Part shown: positions 1 to 6,061 of the stretch, one piece after another
How the letters are laid out: the number at the start of each line of letters is the position of its first letter
Position numbering within the stretch: position 1 is the stretch's first letter
From: Methanobacteriota archaeon
Lineage (GTDB): Archaea > Thermoplasmatota > E2 > DHVEG-1
Assembly (NCBI GenBank): GCA_903930505.1
Contig: CAIYYQ010000292.1
Span: 1-7,411 of the forward strand
DNA: 7,411 nucleotides
Direction: 5' to 3'
Notes under the pieces: generated by a model
Databases searched by the model: none
The model's input: only the letters and a program-made list of their open reading frames with translations
What the model was told of the DNA's origin: nothing
Translations under genes and position numbers: made by a program

Positions 1-135
1 ATGCATCCTTTATCCCAAAATATTGTATGTCATTCACCCCATTTACATTTTTCAATATCGACTTGCGGAACTACTGCAATCAAAAAATAAAAGCCGGTTG
101 TTTTTTATACAAATCCTTTATTGTCAACGCCACAT
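1..135. other. Left-edge stretch without a secure gene
   Basis: No gene can be assigned here. On the plus strand one frame is open from base 2 to a TGA at 137-139, giving about 45 residues that include RLAELLQSKNKS. It would end in an ATGA overlap with the transporter start at 136, so it could be the tail of an upstream gene. Another plus frame is open from base 1 to a TAA at 88-90. An open frame of this length is not unusual by chance, and the TATA-like element at 101-110 inside it argues that this is partly promoter DNA. Sequence left of the window would decide. Confidence 0.2.
101..110 (+). promoter_or_regulatory. TATA box of the EamA transporter gene
   Basis: The sequence TTTTTTATAC has its TATA core centred near 106, about 30 bases before the ATG at 136. 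Archaeal transcription normally starts about 25-27 bases downstream of the TATA centre, so the message would begin at or within a few bases of that ATG. The TTG at 121 would lie upstream of the transcript start, which argues against using it. No Shine-Dalgarno-like sequence precedes the ATG. Confidence 0.6.
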
Positions 136-1080
136 ATGACCAATACAGAAAAAACAAATGTACGACCAACGCACCGATTCATCCTGATGATGCTATGCTG
201 CGTTGTGGTCTGGGCGTTCGCGTTCCCTTTTATTTCTCTCGCTCTTGTGGATCTTTCCTTTACAAACCTCACTCTCATTAGATTCTTCGTCGTCTGCTTC
301 ATCCTTCTCATAATACTTGCCATTCAACCAAAAAAATTCTCAAAACTTTACAAAAAAGACATCGTTCCCATCTTTCTCTTAGGCTTCTTCGGCGTCATGA
401 TTTATCATCTCGCCTTAAACTACGGAGAACAATACATCTCACCTGGTGCAGCAAGCCTTATTATTGCAACATCACCAATATTCACGATCGTCTTCAGCGT
501 ATTTCTCCTTAATGAAAAATTCACAAAAAAAAAGATCCTTGGAACAACCCTTGCTCTAAGCGGCGTCATCTTTATATCACTCTGGGGAAAACAAGGAGAA
601 AGCATCGAAATCAAATATCTCACTGGCGCCCTTGCAGTTGTTGTCTCATCCATTGCAAGCGCAGCCTATACCATCGCAGGAAAACCACTCCTGAAACGAT
701 ACACGCCCCTTTCCCTTGTTAGCTATGCGATGCTTCTTGGTAGTCTCGGTCTTCTCCCAATCCTGTTGTTTGACACATCGATCTTCTCTCAAGCAGCAAA
801 CATGTCTTTATCAACAATTGGTGCAATTCTTTTCCTTGGATTGTTTTCAACAGTAATTGGATATGTCTTATGGTATGTAGCTCTTGAAATGAGAACTGCA
901 TCTGAGATCAGCATATATCTCTACAGCATCCCTGTGTTCTCCACAATCATCAGTTATTTTCTCTTTGGCTATATGATCACCATACTGTTTGTTTTCGGTG
1001 GCGTGTTGGTCGTCATTGGTCTGATACTAGTAACTCTAAAAGAAAAATCAAAAAACCAACTGAAAATTAAGAAAGGGTAA
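136..1080 (+). CDS. EamA/DMT-superfamily transporter (ten-helix permease)
   Basis: This is a 314-residue inner-membrane permease of the drug/metabolite transporter superfamily (EamA family). Family members export or import small metabolites such as amino acids, but the substrate cannot be read from sequence. About ten hydrophobic helices are visible, near residues 14-37, 47-63, 77-95, 105-124, 134-150, 162-182, 194-212, 229-249, 258-277 and 281-300. They form two five-helix EamA repeats (about 16-150 and 162-300). The first repeat ends with the typical signature: ISPGAASLIIATSP, then LLNEKFT (residues 124-130), then a Gly-rich helix. In the second repeat the equivalent Glu is absent (FGYMIT, 277-282). 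The C-terminus is a short Lys-rich tail. The ATG at 136 is preferred over the in-frame TTG at 121 because of the TATA box position. It is probably transcribed alone, since the next gene has its own TATA box 46 bases after the transporter's stop codon. Confidence 0.9.
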   Translation: MTNTEKTNVRPTHRFILMMLCCVVVWAFAFPFISLALVDLSFTNLTLIRFFVVCFILLIILAIQPKKFSKLYKKDIVPIFLLGFFGVMIYHLALNYGEQYISPGAASLIIATSPIFTIVFSVFLLNEKFTKKKILGTTLALSGVIFISLWGKQGESIEIKYLTGALAVVVSSIASAAYTIAGKPLLKRYTPLSLVSYAMLLGSLGLLPILLFDTSIFSQAANMSLSTIGAILFLGLFSTVIGYVLWYVALEMRTASEISIYLYSIPVFSTIISYFLFGYMITILFVFGGVLVVIGLILVTLKEKSKNQLKIKKG

Positions 1081-1085
1081 GAAAA

Positions 1086-1094
1086 CTTTTATAC
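1086..1094 (+). promoter_or_regulatory. TATA box of the 740-residue surface protein gene
   Basis: CTTTTATAC is preceded by a purine-rich AAGAAAA that would serve as the TFB recognition element. Its core is centred near 1090, which predicts transcription starting near 1115-1118. That leaves a leader of about 10-20 bases before the GTG at 1127 or the ATG at 1136. The core and the bases after it (TTTTATACAAGT) resemble the boxes of two other plus-strand genes in the window. Confidence 0.6.
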
Positions 1095-1126
1095 AAGTGT
1101 ATGCATAGTTACCCTTAGAAAAAAAC

Positions 1127-3349
1127 GTGGATGAGATGAGAATACAAAAAATTGTCCTCATTGCGGGATTTATCTGCATATGCTCATTGTTTGCTATCAT
1201 TAGTGTTCATGCACAAGACGAAACATCAGATAACAGAGTTACAGCAACTTTTGCAACTACGTTTCAAACAGGAACCGACTTACAGGTTGACATCACCATG
1301 GACGTCCAACAGTTTACCACAGATAAAACTTATACCAGCAACGATATCCAAACACTCAGCAACGCAGAGGAAATGGGAGCGATCAAATACGGATTATACG
1401 TACAAATTAAAAACCAACTAAAAGGCGTGTTTCCTGATGCATCACTATTGAATTTCACGATGCCTACATACAATGCTGCTACGCAAAGATTCACAGAAAC
1501 ATTAAATGTACAACTCTCACCATCATTTTTTAACCTTAACCAATCAGTCGATGCAGAATCATTCATCAACGGCGTCCTCGACATGGATGCAGTCGTATAC
1601 TATAACTGTGATTTCAAAACAGAAACCGGATGGAACAACACCAATCAAATCATTCTACCAAGTACGATACAGTTCCGCTACACCGATGGAATTGTCAGCG
1701 GACAAACAATCCAATGGAGCACAGAAAACTGGAATGGACTTCATCCGAACAGAACAGGACACATCTCCATTCAATATACCCATCCGACGACACCACAACA
1801 AACAACAGACGATATTTCCTTAGAGTTTGCACTAGACGCAACTAAGATAAAAACCACAGAGTTTGATACAACATTCATCACAAACTCTCTCAACATCAGC
1901 TCCTACAACATCTTGCCCTCAAGTATTACAAACCTCGACGTTATCACAGCAGACGGCATACGATTATTTGTAAAAAATAATTTCCTCTCATGGGATATCA
2001 TCTATCAAAAAACACTACAAAACCTCGAACAAACCATCAGTTCAACCATAGAAAGTTCAACATTCAATCAACATCTTGATCTTACATTTACATGGGATTC
2101 TGAAACAACGACAAACTGTTCAACCCCATATACGACAACACACATGGATTCATTACCACCCGTAAAAGCAACATTAACCGATGCTCAAGTTGACCTCAAA
2201 ATCTTTAATCTTACAGCCAAAGCAGTATTTGGACTTGCAAACGCTGGTGCTATCGCTGATGTTACATCCTCTGACATAAACTTTGGAGATAAACTCATCG
2301 AGATCGGACGACCGTACACCTGTTCCCTTATGTTGCCTTCAAATATTTACCTTACAGGAAAAAGCACCTACCAATGGAACAACACTAACCCACTCTCAGG
2401 CGAACTAACATCAAGTCTGTCGCCTACATACTCAAAAGAAGAAAAACAGATGCACGTCACCATAGAAATCACAAAAATGGATTTGAATCTCCCAAGTTTC
2501 TTCACCGGAAAAACCGAATTAACCTCACCTCTCGACGTCAGAGAAGATATTGATCTATATCTTACGTTGCTCCCCGAGGAGTTTACCCTTCCTGAACACT
2601 TATATCTTACATACTTGAACTCTGATGCGTTCCGGTTATGTGCAGAAGAAAATGTGTTCACAGACCAAGAAATATCCACGTTTTTAGCAGATAAAAAACA
2701 GCAGTTCGAAACTCGAATGTCTGAAATGCTACATGGTTTAAAAATAACTGGAGTAAGTGATAAAAATAAGTTCGATGAGTCTCTACGCTGGGACGGTGAC
2801 ATCGCAAAAATGGATAAAAATACGCCTGTGACGGTTGCCTCAAATGCAAACTGTATTTATCCGGTTGCTTGTTCTATTTCTATTGCTCCGCCGAGTTTTA
2901 GCATCTCCACCCAAAACGTTACACTCATGGGTTTTACTGACCAAAGCGTCACCTACCGATTTGTTTTCCCAAAAGGAATCACTGTCGCTGCATCTGATAC
3001 TCTTGGAAAACAAATAACCTATGGAAAAACCATTGATGGAGCGAATTACATCGAACTCACATTAGATGAGAAAGGTTCACCAGAGACCGACGCTCTTTTA
3101 TTTACTATGACTGCGGAGCCTTTGTACATTCTTGGGTTGTTCCTCCCCTGCATCCTTACATTGTTCCTTGTAATTATTCTTATTATTGTCGTCTACCTCA
3201 TCAGAAGGAAACGTGGACCGATCTTAGCGCGAGGAGAAAAGAAACCTCGACGACGGTCACGACGAACTGAAGAATCAGAGGAAGTAGATGAAGAAGAGGG
3301 GTTTGAAGGACAGGAGTTCTACGTGCCACCGCCGCCAGGGTCTCGCTAA
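1127..3349 (+). CDS. Large type I membrane surface protein, unknown function
   Basis: I do not recognise the family. Residues are numbered from the GTG at 1127; the in-frame ATG at 1136 gives a cleaner signal peptide start (MRIQKIVLIAG) and may be the true one. A signal peptide covers residues about 5-29 with likely cleavage after SVHA. The outside part, about 30-665, is rich in Ser, Thr, Asn and alternating beta-strand patterns. It carries nine N-X-S/T sequons (N109, N138, N170, N208, N256, N330, N361, N418, N597). One helix at 667-692 crosses the membrane. The tail goes from strongly basic (693-713) to strongly acidic (715-729) and ends in a PPPP motif. By eye the ectodomain reads as three divergent units (about 35-227, 228-440, 441-660). 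Each starts with a beta strand, has a charged helix-like stretch, then an Asn-Cys and an LPS.I/FPKGI strand. No enzyme motif is visible. A role in adhesion, envelope structure or signal sensing is only inference. It converges on the reductase gene with five bases between stop codons. Confidence 0.8.
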   Translation: MDEMRIQKIVLIAGFICICSLFAIISVHAQDETSDNRVTATFATTFQTGTDLQVDITMDVQQFTTDKTYTSNDIQTLSNAEEMGAIKYGLYVQIKNQLKGVFPDASLLNFTMPTYNAATQRFTETLNVQLSPSFFNLNQSVDAESFINGVLDMDAVVYYNCDFKTETGWNNTNQIILPSTIQFRYTDGIVSGQTIQWSTENWNGLHPNRTGHISIQYTHPTTPQQTTDDISLEFALDATKIKTTEFDTTFITNSLNISSYNILPSSITNLDVITADGIRLFVKNNFLSWDIIYQKTLQNLEQTISSTIESSTFNQHLDLTFTWDSETTTNCSTPYTTTHMDSLPPVKATLTDAQVDLKIFNLTAKAVFGLANAGAIADVTSSDINFGDKLIEIGRPYTCSLMLPSNIYLTGKSTYQWNNTNPLSGELTSSLSPTYSKEEKQMHVTIEITKMDLNLPSFFTGKTELTSPLDVREDIDLYLTLLPEEFTLPEHLYLTYLNSDAFRLCAEENVFTDQEISTFLADKKQQFETRMSEMLHGLKITGVSDKNKFDESLRWDGDIAKMDKNTPVTVASNANCIYPVACSISIAPPSFSISTQNVTLMGFTDQSVTYRFVFPKGITVAASDTLGKQITYGKTIDGANYIELTLDEKGSPETDALLFTMTAEPLYILGLFLPCILTLFLVIILIIVVYLIRRKRGPILARGEKKPRRRSRRTEESEEVDEEEGFEGQEFYVPPPPGSR

Positions 3350-3353
3350 AAAG
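3347..3353 (-). terminator. T-run terminator after the reductase gene
   Basis: Read on the minus strand, the sequence just after the reductase stop is CTTTTTA, a short T-run of the kind that ends archaeal transcripts. It coincides with the stop codon of the converging surface protein gene, so transcription ends are packed very tightly here. The run is only five T's, so this is a weak call. Confidence 0.35.
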
Positions 3354-3354
3354 T

Positions 3355-4554
3355 TTATCGTTGTTTTCTATAATGAGAAATAAGTTTAAGGAGCGAGGGT
3401 TTTTTCTTTACCAAAGGCTTAATTAAATGTGAGGGATAGTCAATATCCCCATATGTATTAATGATTTCGATGGTTTTTTCATTATTTAATTTTTTAATGT
3501 AGGCATCCATATCGTTATCTCGAAGATTGGTAAAGATTTTCCGAAACATCATTCCGAGTTGAAGTTCTTTTCCGATTTCATCAGTCCATTTTTTATGATA
3601 CTGGCTCAATGTTTTTTCGGTGAATGATTTTTGTTGCAATGCATCAGTTGCCGCACCGGCACAACAGCGTGCACTTAGCAATCCCGTGTAGATGCCGCCT
3701 CCCGATGTTGGCTTCACTTGTGCAGCAGCATCGCCGACAAGCATGACATGATCGCAGACTGTTTTTTTGGGTGCACCCAAAGGGATACTGCCTGCGATGG
3801 GTGTGGTAATGACTGCGTCTCGAAGATACTGTGCTGTTAACGGATGGTTGAGAAAATGTGAAAAATAATGTTTTATTTGATGCGGTGCTTGGGAGGTAAC
3901 GCAGAGACCGATACGTGCTTTTGTCCCGTTTTTATTGATAGGTATAATCCATGCAAAAAAACCTGGTGCGATATCGTTTCCTAAAAATATTTCAACAAAC
4001 CTAGAATCAAGATTGGCGTCTGTTATCTCGGCACCAATTCCCTTCAACATTTCTTTTGGCTCTGGGAAATTAAATGTTTTTCTTATAAATGAATGTGGTC
4101 CATCTGCGCCGACGATAAGATTTCCTGCTAGTTGCATTTGAGTGTTTGATTGTTTTGCATTAAGTACTATAGTATTATCTGTTTTTTTTGCAGATATGAC
4201 TCGTGTGCCCGTGAAAAGCGAGACCCCCGTGTTCATGGCTTGACTGGCAAGTTTTGCATCAAACTGTGGTCGATCAATTGCGAATGCATGGAGTTTACCC
4301 CCTCCAACACTCAACACATCTCCAGACGGAGAGTGAATGTTTGCTCCATATATCTCATTTTGTACAATGTTTTGTGAAGGGATTTTAAATGTTTCAAACA
4401 CACGCGGGGTGACAAGACCTGCACATTGTAACGGCAGACCGACATGAGCGTGTTCTTCGATGAGCGCAACTTTGTGTTGTTCTTTCGCTATTTCTGATGC
4501 AACAAAACACCCAGCAGGGCCTGCACCAATCACCATTACATCGTACTGTTCCAT
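3355..4554 (-). CDS. Geranylgeranyl reductase-family FAD oxidoreductase
   Basis: This 399-residue flavoprotein belongs to the geranylgeranyl reductase family, which in archaea hydrogenates the double bonds of the isoprenoid chains of digeranylgeranyl-glycerophospholipids, giving saturated membrane lipids. The N-terminal Rossmann motif GAGPAG is at residues 10-15, with the ribose-binding acidic residue E33 after VALIE. The family's conserved PxxC motif appears as PLQCAG (41-46, C44). GADGPHS at 149-155 is the second FAD-binding DG motif, and FFAWIIP at 199-205 matches the substrate-domain strand. VGDAAAQVKPTSGGG at 273-287 is the third FAD motif and the family hallmark. Length is typical. The gene is divergent from the beta-domain/pth2 pair and probably shares its TATA box; the ATG would be the first or nearly the first base of the message. 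Close homologues act on other isoprenoids (for example menaquinone or geranylgeranyl-PP), so the exact substrate is inferred. Confidence 0.88.
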   Translation of the reverse strand: MEQYDVMVIGAGPAGCFVASEIAKEQHKVALIEEHAHVGLPLQCAGLVTPRVFETFKIPSQNIVQNEIYGANIHSPSGDVLSVGGGKLHAFAIDRPQFDAKLASQAMNTGVSLFTGTRVISAKKTDNTIVLNAKQSNTQMQLAGNLIVGADGPHSFIRKTFNFPEPKEMLKGIGAEITDANLDSRFVEIFLGNDIAPGFFAWIIPINKNGTKARIGLCVTSQAPHQIKHYFSHFLNHPLTAQYLRDAVITTPIAGSIPLGAPKKTVCDHVMLVGDAAAQVKPTSGGGIYTGLLSARCCAGAATDALQQKSFTEKTLSQYHKKWTDEIGKELQLGMMFRKIFTNLRDNDMDAYIKKLNNEKTIEIINTYGDIDYPSHLIKPLVKKKPSLLKLISHYRKQR

Positions 4555-4579
4555 TCAGTGGAGTATATGGTACCAAAGA

Positions 4580-4587
4580 TTTATAAA
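4580..4587. promoter_or_regulatory. Palindromic TATA box shared by divergent genes
   Basis: TTTATAAA reads the same on both strands. Its centre (4583.5) lies about 29 bases from the reductase ATG on the minus strand (first base 4554) and about 26 bases from the ATG at 4610 on the plus strand. Both distances fit a leaderless or almost leaderless archaeal transcript. The plus side has a purine-rich CAAAGA before the box that could act as TFB element; the minus side has CCGGTTTT. A second TATA-like TTATAC at 4596-4601 could serve the plus gene if its start is the ATG at 4637. Confidence 0.55.
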
Positions 4588-4609
4588 AAAACCGGTTATA
4601 CGGTGGACA

Positions 4610-4978
4610 ATGATTCTAGCAATCCTTACCAGCAGCATGTTCATTTTTTCAAGGCGAAACCATACAAATAAAGCAAACGACGAGGAGGAAGAAAATTTCA
4701 CCAAACAAAACAATCTTCTCTGTCGATTTGTCTTCGATGGAACCGGAGTTAAGGTTGGTGAAACCGTATCTCTCGCAGGAGATATCATTATAATAAAAAA
4801 TGGGAAAAAATATCTCGGTGTTCCCCTCAAGCATATTGAGGAAGAAGGAAAAACCCTGATGGTCAAAGGATTGGTTGATCTTAGTAAAGCAGAAGAACTG
4901 GGGGAACAATGGCGGAAGAGCTCGTTTCGTGATTTTAACCAAGATGTGAACCATGACGGGAAAAACAATATCGTTTGA
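4610..4978 (+). CDS. Small conserved archaeal beta-domain protein upstream of pth2
   Basis: This encodes a protein of up to 122 residues. The core, about residues 36-106, is a compact beta-strand pattern (FVFDGTGVKVG, ETVSLAGDIIIIK, KKYLGVPLKHIEEEGKTLMVKG) followed by an amphipathic segment (KAEELGEQWRKSSF). It resembles PRC-barrel-like small domains and a family of uncharacterised archaeal proteins that I recall as DUF5749, a name given from memory and unverified. The N-terminus holds a short hydrophobic run (ILAILTSSMFIF) and an acidic linker (DEEEE, 24-28). The start is uncertain. ATG 4610 fits the TATA box at 4580-4587; ATG 4637 (MFIFSRRNH) would drop the hydrophobic run and fit a TATA at 4596-4601. 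The frame is open further upstream, but that would run into the reductase gene. Its last 26 bases overlap the start of pth2, so the two are very likely co-transcribed and translationally coupled. Molecular function is unknown. Confidence 0.75.
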   Translation: MILAILTSSMFIFSRRNHTNKANDEEEENFTKQNNLLCRFVFDGTGVKVGETVSLAGDIIIIKNGKKYLGVPLKHIEEEGKTLMVKGLVDLSKAEELGEQWRKSSFRDFNQDVNHDGKNNIV

Positions 4979-5327
4979 TTATAAGATGGTTATTGTTACC
5001 AGAAAAGACCTTAAACTTTCAGCCGGAAAACTCGCTGCACAGGTTGCCCATGCCGCTGTTGACTGTGCATTATCAACAAAGAAAAATAAACCTGATTGGT
5101 TTGCAAAATGGCATAATGAGGGCGGGAAAAAAGCAGTGGTAAAGGTTGAATGCGAAGAAGATTTTTACCTTTTAAAAGAAAAAGCAGAAAAACTCGGCAT
5201 CGCAGCAAACCTCATAATTGATGCAGGTCACACGGAAATACCGGCAGGGACAAAAACCGTTCTTGGCCTAGGTCCTGCACCGGATAACTTAATTGACCAA
5301 ATAACCGGTGATTTACCGCTTCTCTAA
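4953..5327 (+). CDS. pth2: Peptidyl-tRNA hydrolase, archaeal/eukaryotic Pth2 type
   Basis: Pth2 cleaves the ester bond in peptidyl-tRNAs that drop off the ribosome, recycling tRNA in the cytoplasm. The 124-residue product has the family length and motifs: YKMVIVTRKDL (10-20), GKLAAQVAHAA (25-35) with the conserved K26 and H33, the WHNEGGKKAVVKV block (53-65), LIIDAGHTEIPAGTKT (87-102) with D90, H93, T94, T100 and T102, and the closing ITGDLPLL. The start at 4953 lies inside the preceding gene (26-base overlap). ATG 4986 is an alternative that would begin right at MVIVTRK, but the FDYK before it matches the YK that precedes this strand in other Pth2 proteins, so the earlier start is preferred. 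It is the second gene of a two-gene unit with the small beta-domain protein and is followed by a T-rich terminator. Confidence 0.95.
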   Translation: MTGKTISFDYKMVIVTRKDLKLSAGKLAAQVAHAAVDCALSTKKNKPDWFAKWHNEGGKKAVVKVECEEDFYLLKEKAEKLGIAANLIIDAGHTEIPAGTKTVLGLGPAPDNLIDQITGDLPLL

Positions 5328-5330
5328 TGA

Positions 5331-5342
5331 TTTTGTTTTTTT
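5331..5342 (+). terminator. T-rich terminator after pth2
   Basis: TTTTGTTTTTTT begins three bases after the pth2 stop codon (5325-5327). Archaeal RNA polymerase ends transcription on such T-runs without needing a hairpin. Confidence 0.6.
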
Positions 5343-5360
5343 AATGTTATTAATAGCAAC

Positions 5361-5372
5361 TGCAGGTCCGCC
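5361..5372. repeat. Left arm of a 12-bp inverted repeat
   Basis: TGCAGGTCCGCC here is the exact reverse complement of GGCGGACCTGCA at 6075-6086. The two arms are GC-rich islands in AT-rich intergenic DNA and lie one on each side of the pilin-like gene (5480-5995). The match does not extend beyond the 12 bases, and this arm lacks the full hairpin that surrounds the right arm. Confidence 0.6.
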
Positions 5373-5420
5373 ACTAATTACGACGTAAAAACTAACAAAT
5401 AACAATTAAAACGAAAAAAT

Positions 5421-5459
5421 TAATCTAAAAAAAACATAATTCTATATAGCAATAGATTA
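5421..5459. repeat. Weak 7-bp inverted repeat
   Basis: TAATCTA at 5421-5427 pairs with TAGATTA at 5453-5459 across a 25-base AT-rich spacer. It lies just beyond the T-run that follows the pilin-like gene. In DNA this AT-rich a repeat of this size may be chance. Confidence 0.3.
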
Positions 5460-5461
5460 TC

Positions 5462-5474
5462 AAAAAAAGAAAGG
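5462..5474 (-). terminator. T-run terminator after the pilin-like gene
   Basis: On the minus strand the sequence reads CCTTTCTTTTTTT, starting about six bases after the TAG stop at 5480-5482. It is a typical archaeal T-rich terminator. Confidence 0.55.
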
Positions 5475-5479
5475 ATTAA

Positions 5480-5995
5480 CTATGTGAACCAAAATTGAGC
5501 AAGAAGTTTATTTTTAGGGATCCATGTAATGGTCACATGGCCAGAACATTGTGTGATACTATCACCGGGATCTATCGTTCCAGATGGTTTAGTGCCATTT
5601 ACTACTGATATTTGATCCCAATTTAAACCGGAATCTGTTGTAGTAACCATAGTTGCATTAGTTGTATAAGTTGCCATAAATCTAATATCCGGTACCTTAT
5701 CTTCTGAAAGATTTTGGATTTGACTGCTAATATGTAAGTAGACAAAGGCAGACAATATTATAGCGAGAACGAAGGCTACAACAACGAGAATTATTGCTAT
5801 GAGTCCTAATTTATCTCCAGCTTTGTATGCTTTTGTTCCTAAAATTAATGTAAGAATGACAATTATAAGAGGTATTATACCTCCGATAAAAAAAACACAG
5901 ATTATACTTATTATTCCTAAAATAACAGCCAAAATACCGATATCAGAGTGTTTTCCTGTTGAAATTTGTTTTTCTTCTTGTTGAACTTCTTCCAT
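5480..5995 (-). CDS. Membrane protein with pilin-like C-terminal domain
   Basis: The product has 171 residues. A short acidic, Gln/Glu-rich cytoplasmic start (1-16) leads into three hydrophobic segments, about 18-36, 39-54 and 63-88. The stretch ILGTKAYKAGDKLGLIAIIL (51-70) is the pattern of DUF4190-like small membrane proteins (GxKA...G...G). Residues about 97-171 form an outside beta-rich domain. Its LNWDQISVVNGT, SGTIDPGDSITQ and VTITWIPKNKLLAQFWF match the way archaeal type IV pilin and archaellin-like C-terminal domains read (strand, 'NGT', 'G.I.PGDSI', closing strand). It lacks a class III prepilin signal, so it is unlikely to be assembled as a pilin. Three sequons or near-sequons (N95, N113, N133) suggest surface exposure. 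Both domain names are by-eye assignments. The gene stands alone with its own TATA box and terminator, and an inverted repeat flanks it. Confidence 0.75.
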   Translation of the reverse strand: MEEVQQEEKQISTGKHSDIGILAVILGIISIICVFFIGGIIPLIIVILTLILGTKAYKAGDKLGLIAIILVVVAFVLAIILSAFVYLHISSQIQNLSEDKVPDIRFMATYTTNATMVTTTDSGLNWDQISVVNGTKPSGTIDPGDSITQCSGHVTITWIPKNKLLAQFWFT

Positions 5996-6015
5996 AATTG
6001 TAAATTCAAATCTGT

Positions 6016-6030
6016 TTTTTATTTAATAAT
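6016..6030 (-). promoter_or_regulatory. TATA box of the pilin-like gene
   Basis: The minus strand reads TTATTAAATAAAAAA here, centred about 28 bases before the ATG (first base 5995). That is the normal archaeal spacing for a leaderless or very short-leader transcript. Confidence 0.45.
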
Positions 6031-6061
6031 CTATCTGCACAACATATTTATTTTTATTTAA

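Noticed and set aside
27..281. Open frame at the left edge overlapping the transporter
   Set aside because: It is out of frame with the transporter over most of its length and has no family features.
2368..2802. Long antisense open frame of 144 codons inside the surface protein gene
   Set aside because: It lies opposite a clear coding frame with signal peptide and membrane helix, has no promoter of its own and no recognisable domain.
4460..4609. Upstream extension of the beta-domain gene to an ATG at 4460
   Set aside because: It would run antisense through the conserved N-terminal FAD motif of the reductase and lie upstream of the TATA box; the ATG at 4610 (or 4637) fits the promoter.
4555..4968. 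Antisense open frame of 137 codons opposite the beta-domain gene
   Set aside because: It is the complement of a better supported gene and reads as low-complexity Ser/Phe-rich sequence, typical of a shadow frame.
4940..4978. Dockerin-like calcium loop (DVNHDGKNN) at the end of the beta-domain protein
   Set aside because: The stop codon falls before the twelfth loop position, there is no second repeat, and the bases are constrained by the overlapping pth2 start, so it is probably chance.
5361..5375. tRNA 3' end suggested by GGTCCGCCA
   Set aside because: No T-arm, anticodon arm or matching 5' acceptor strand lies upstream at the right distance.
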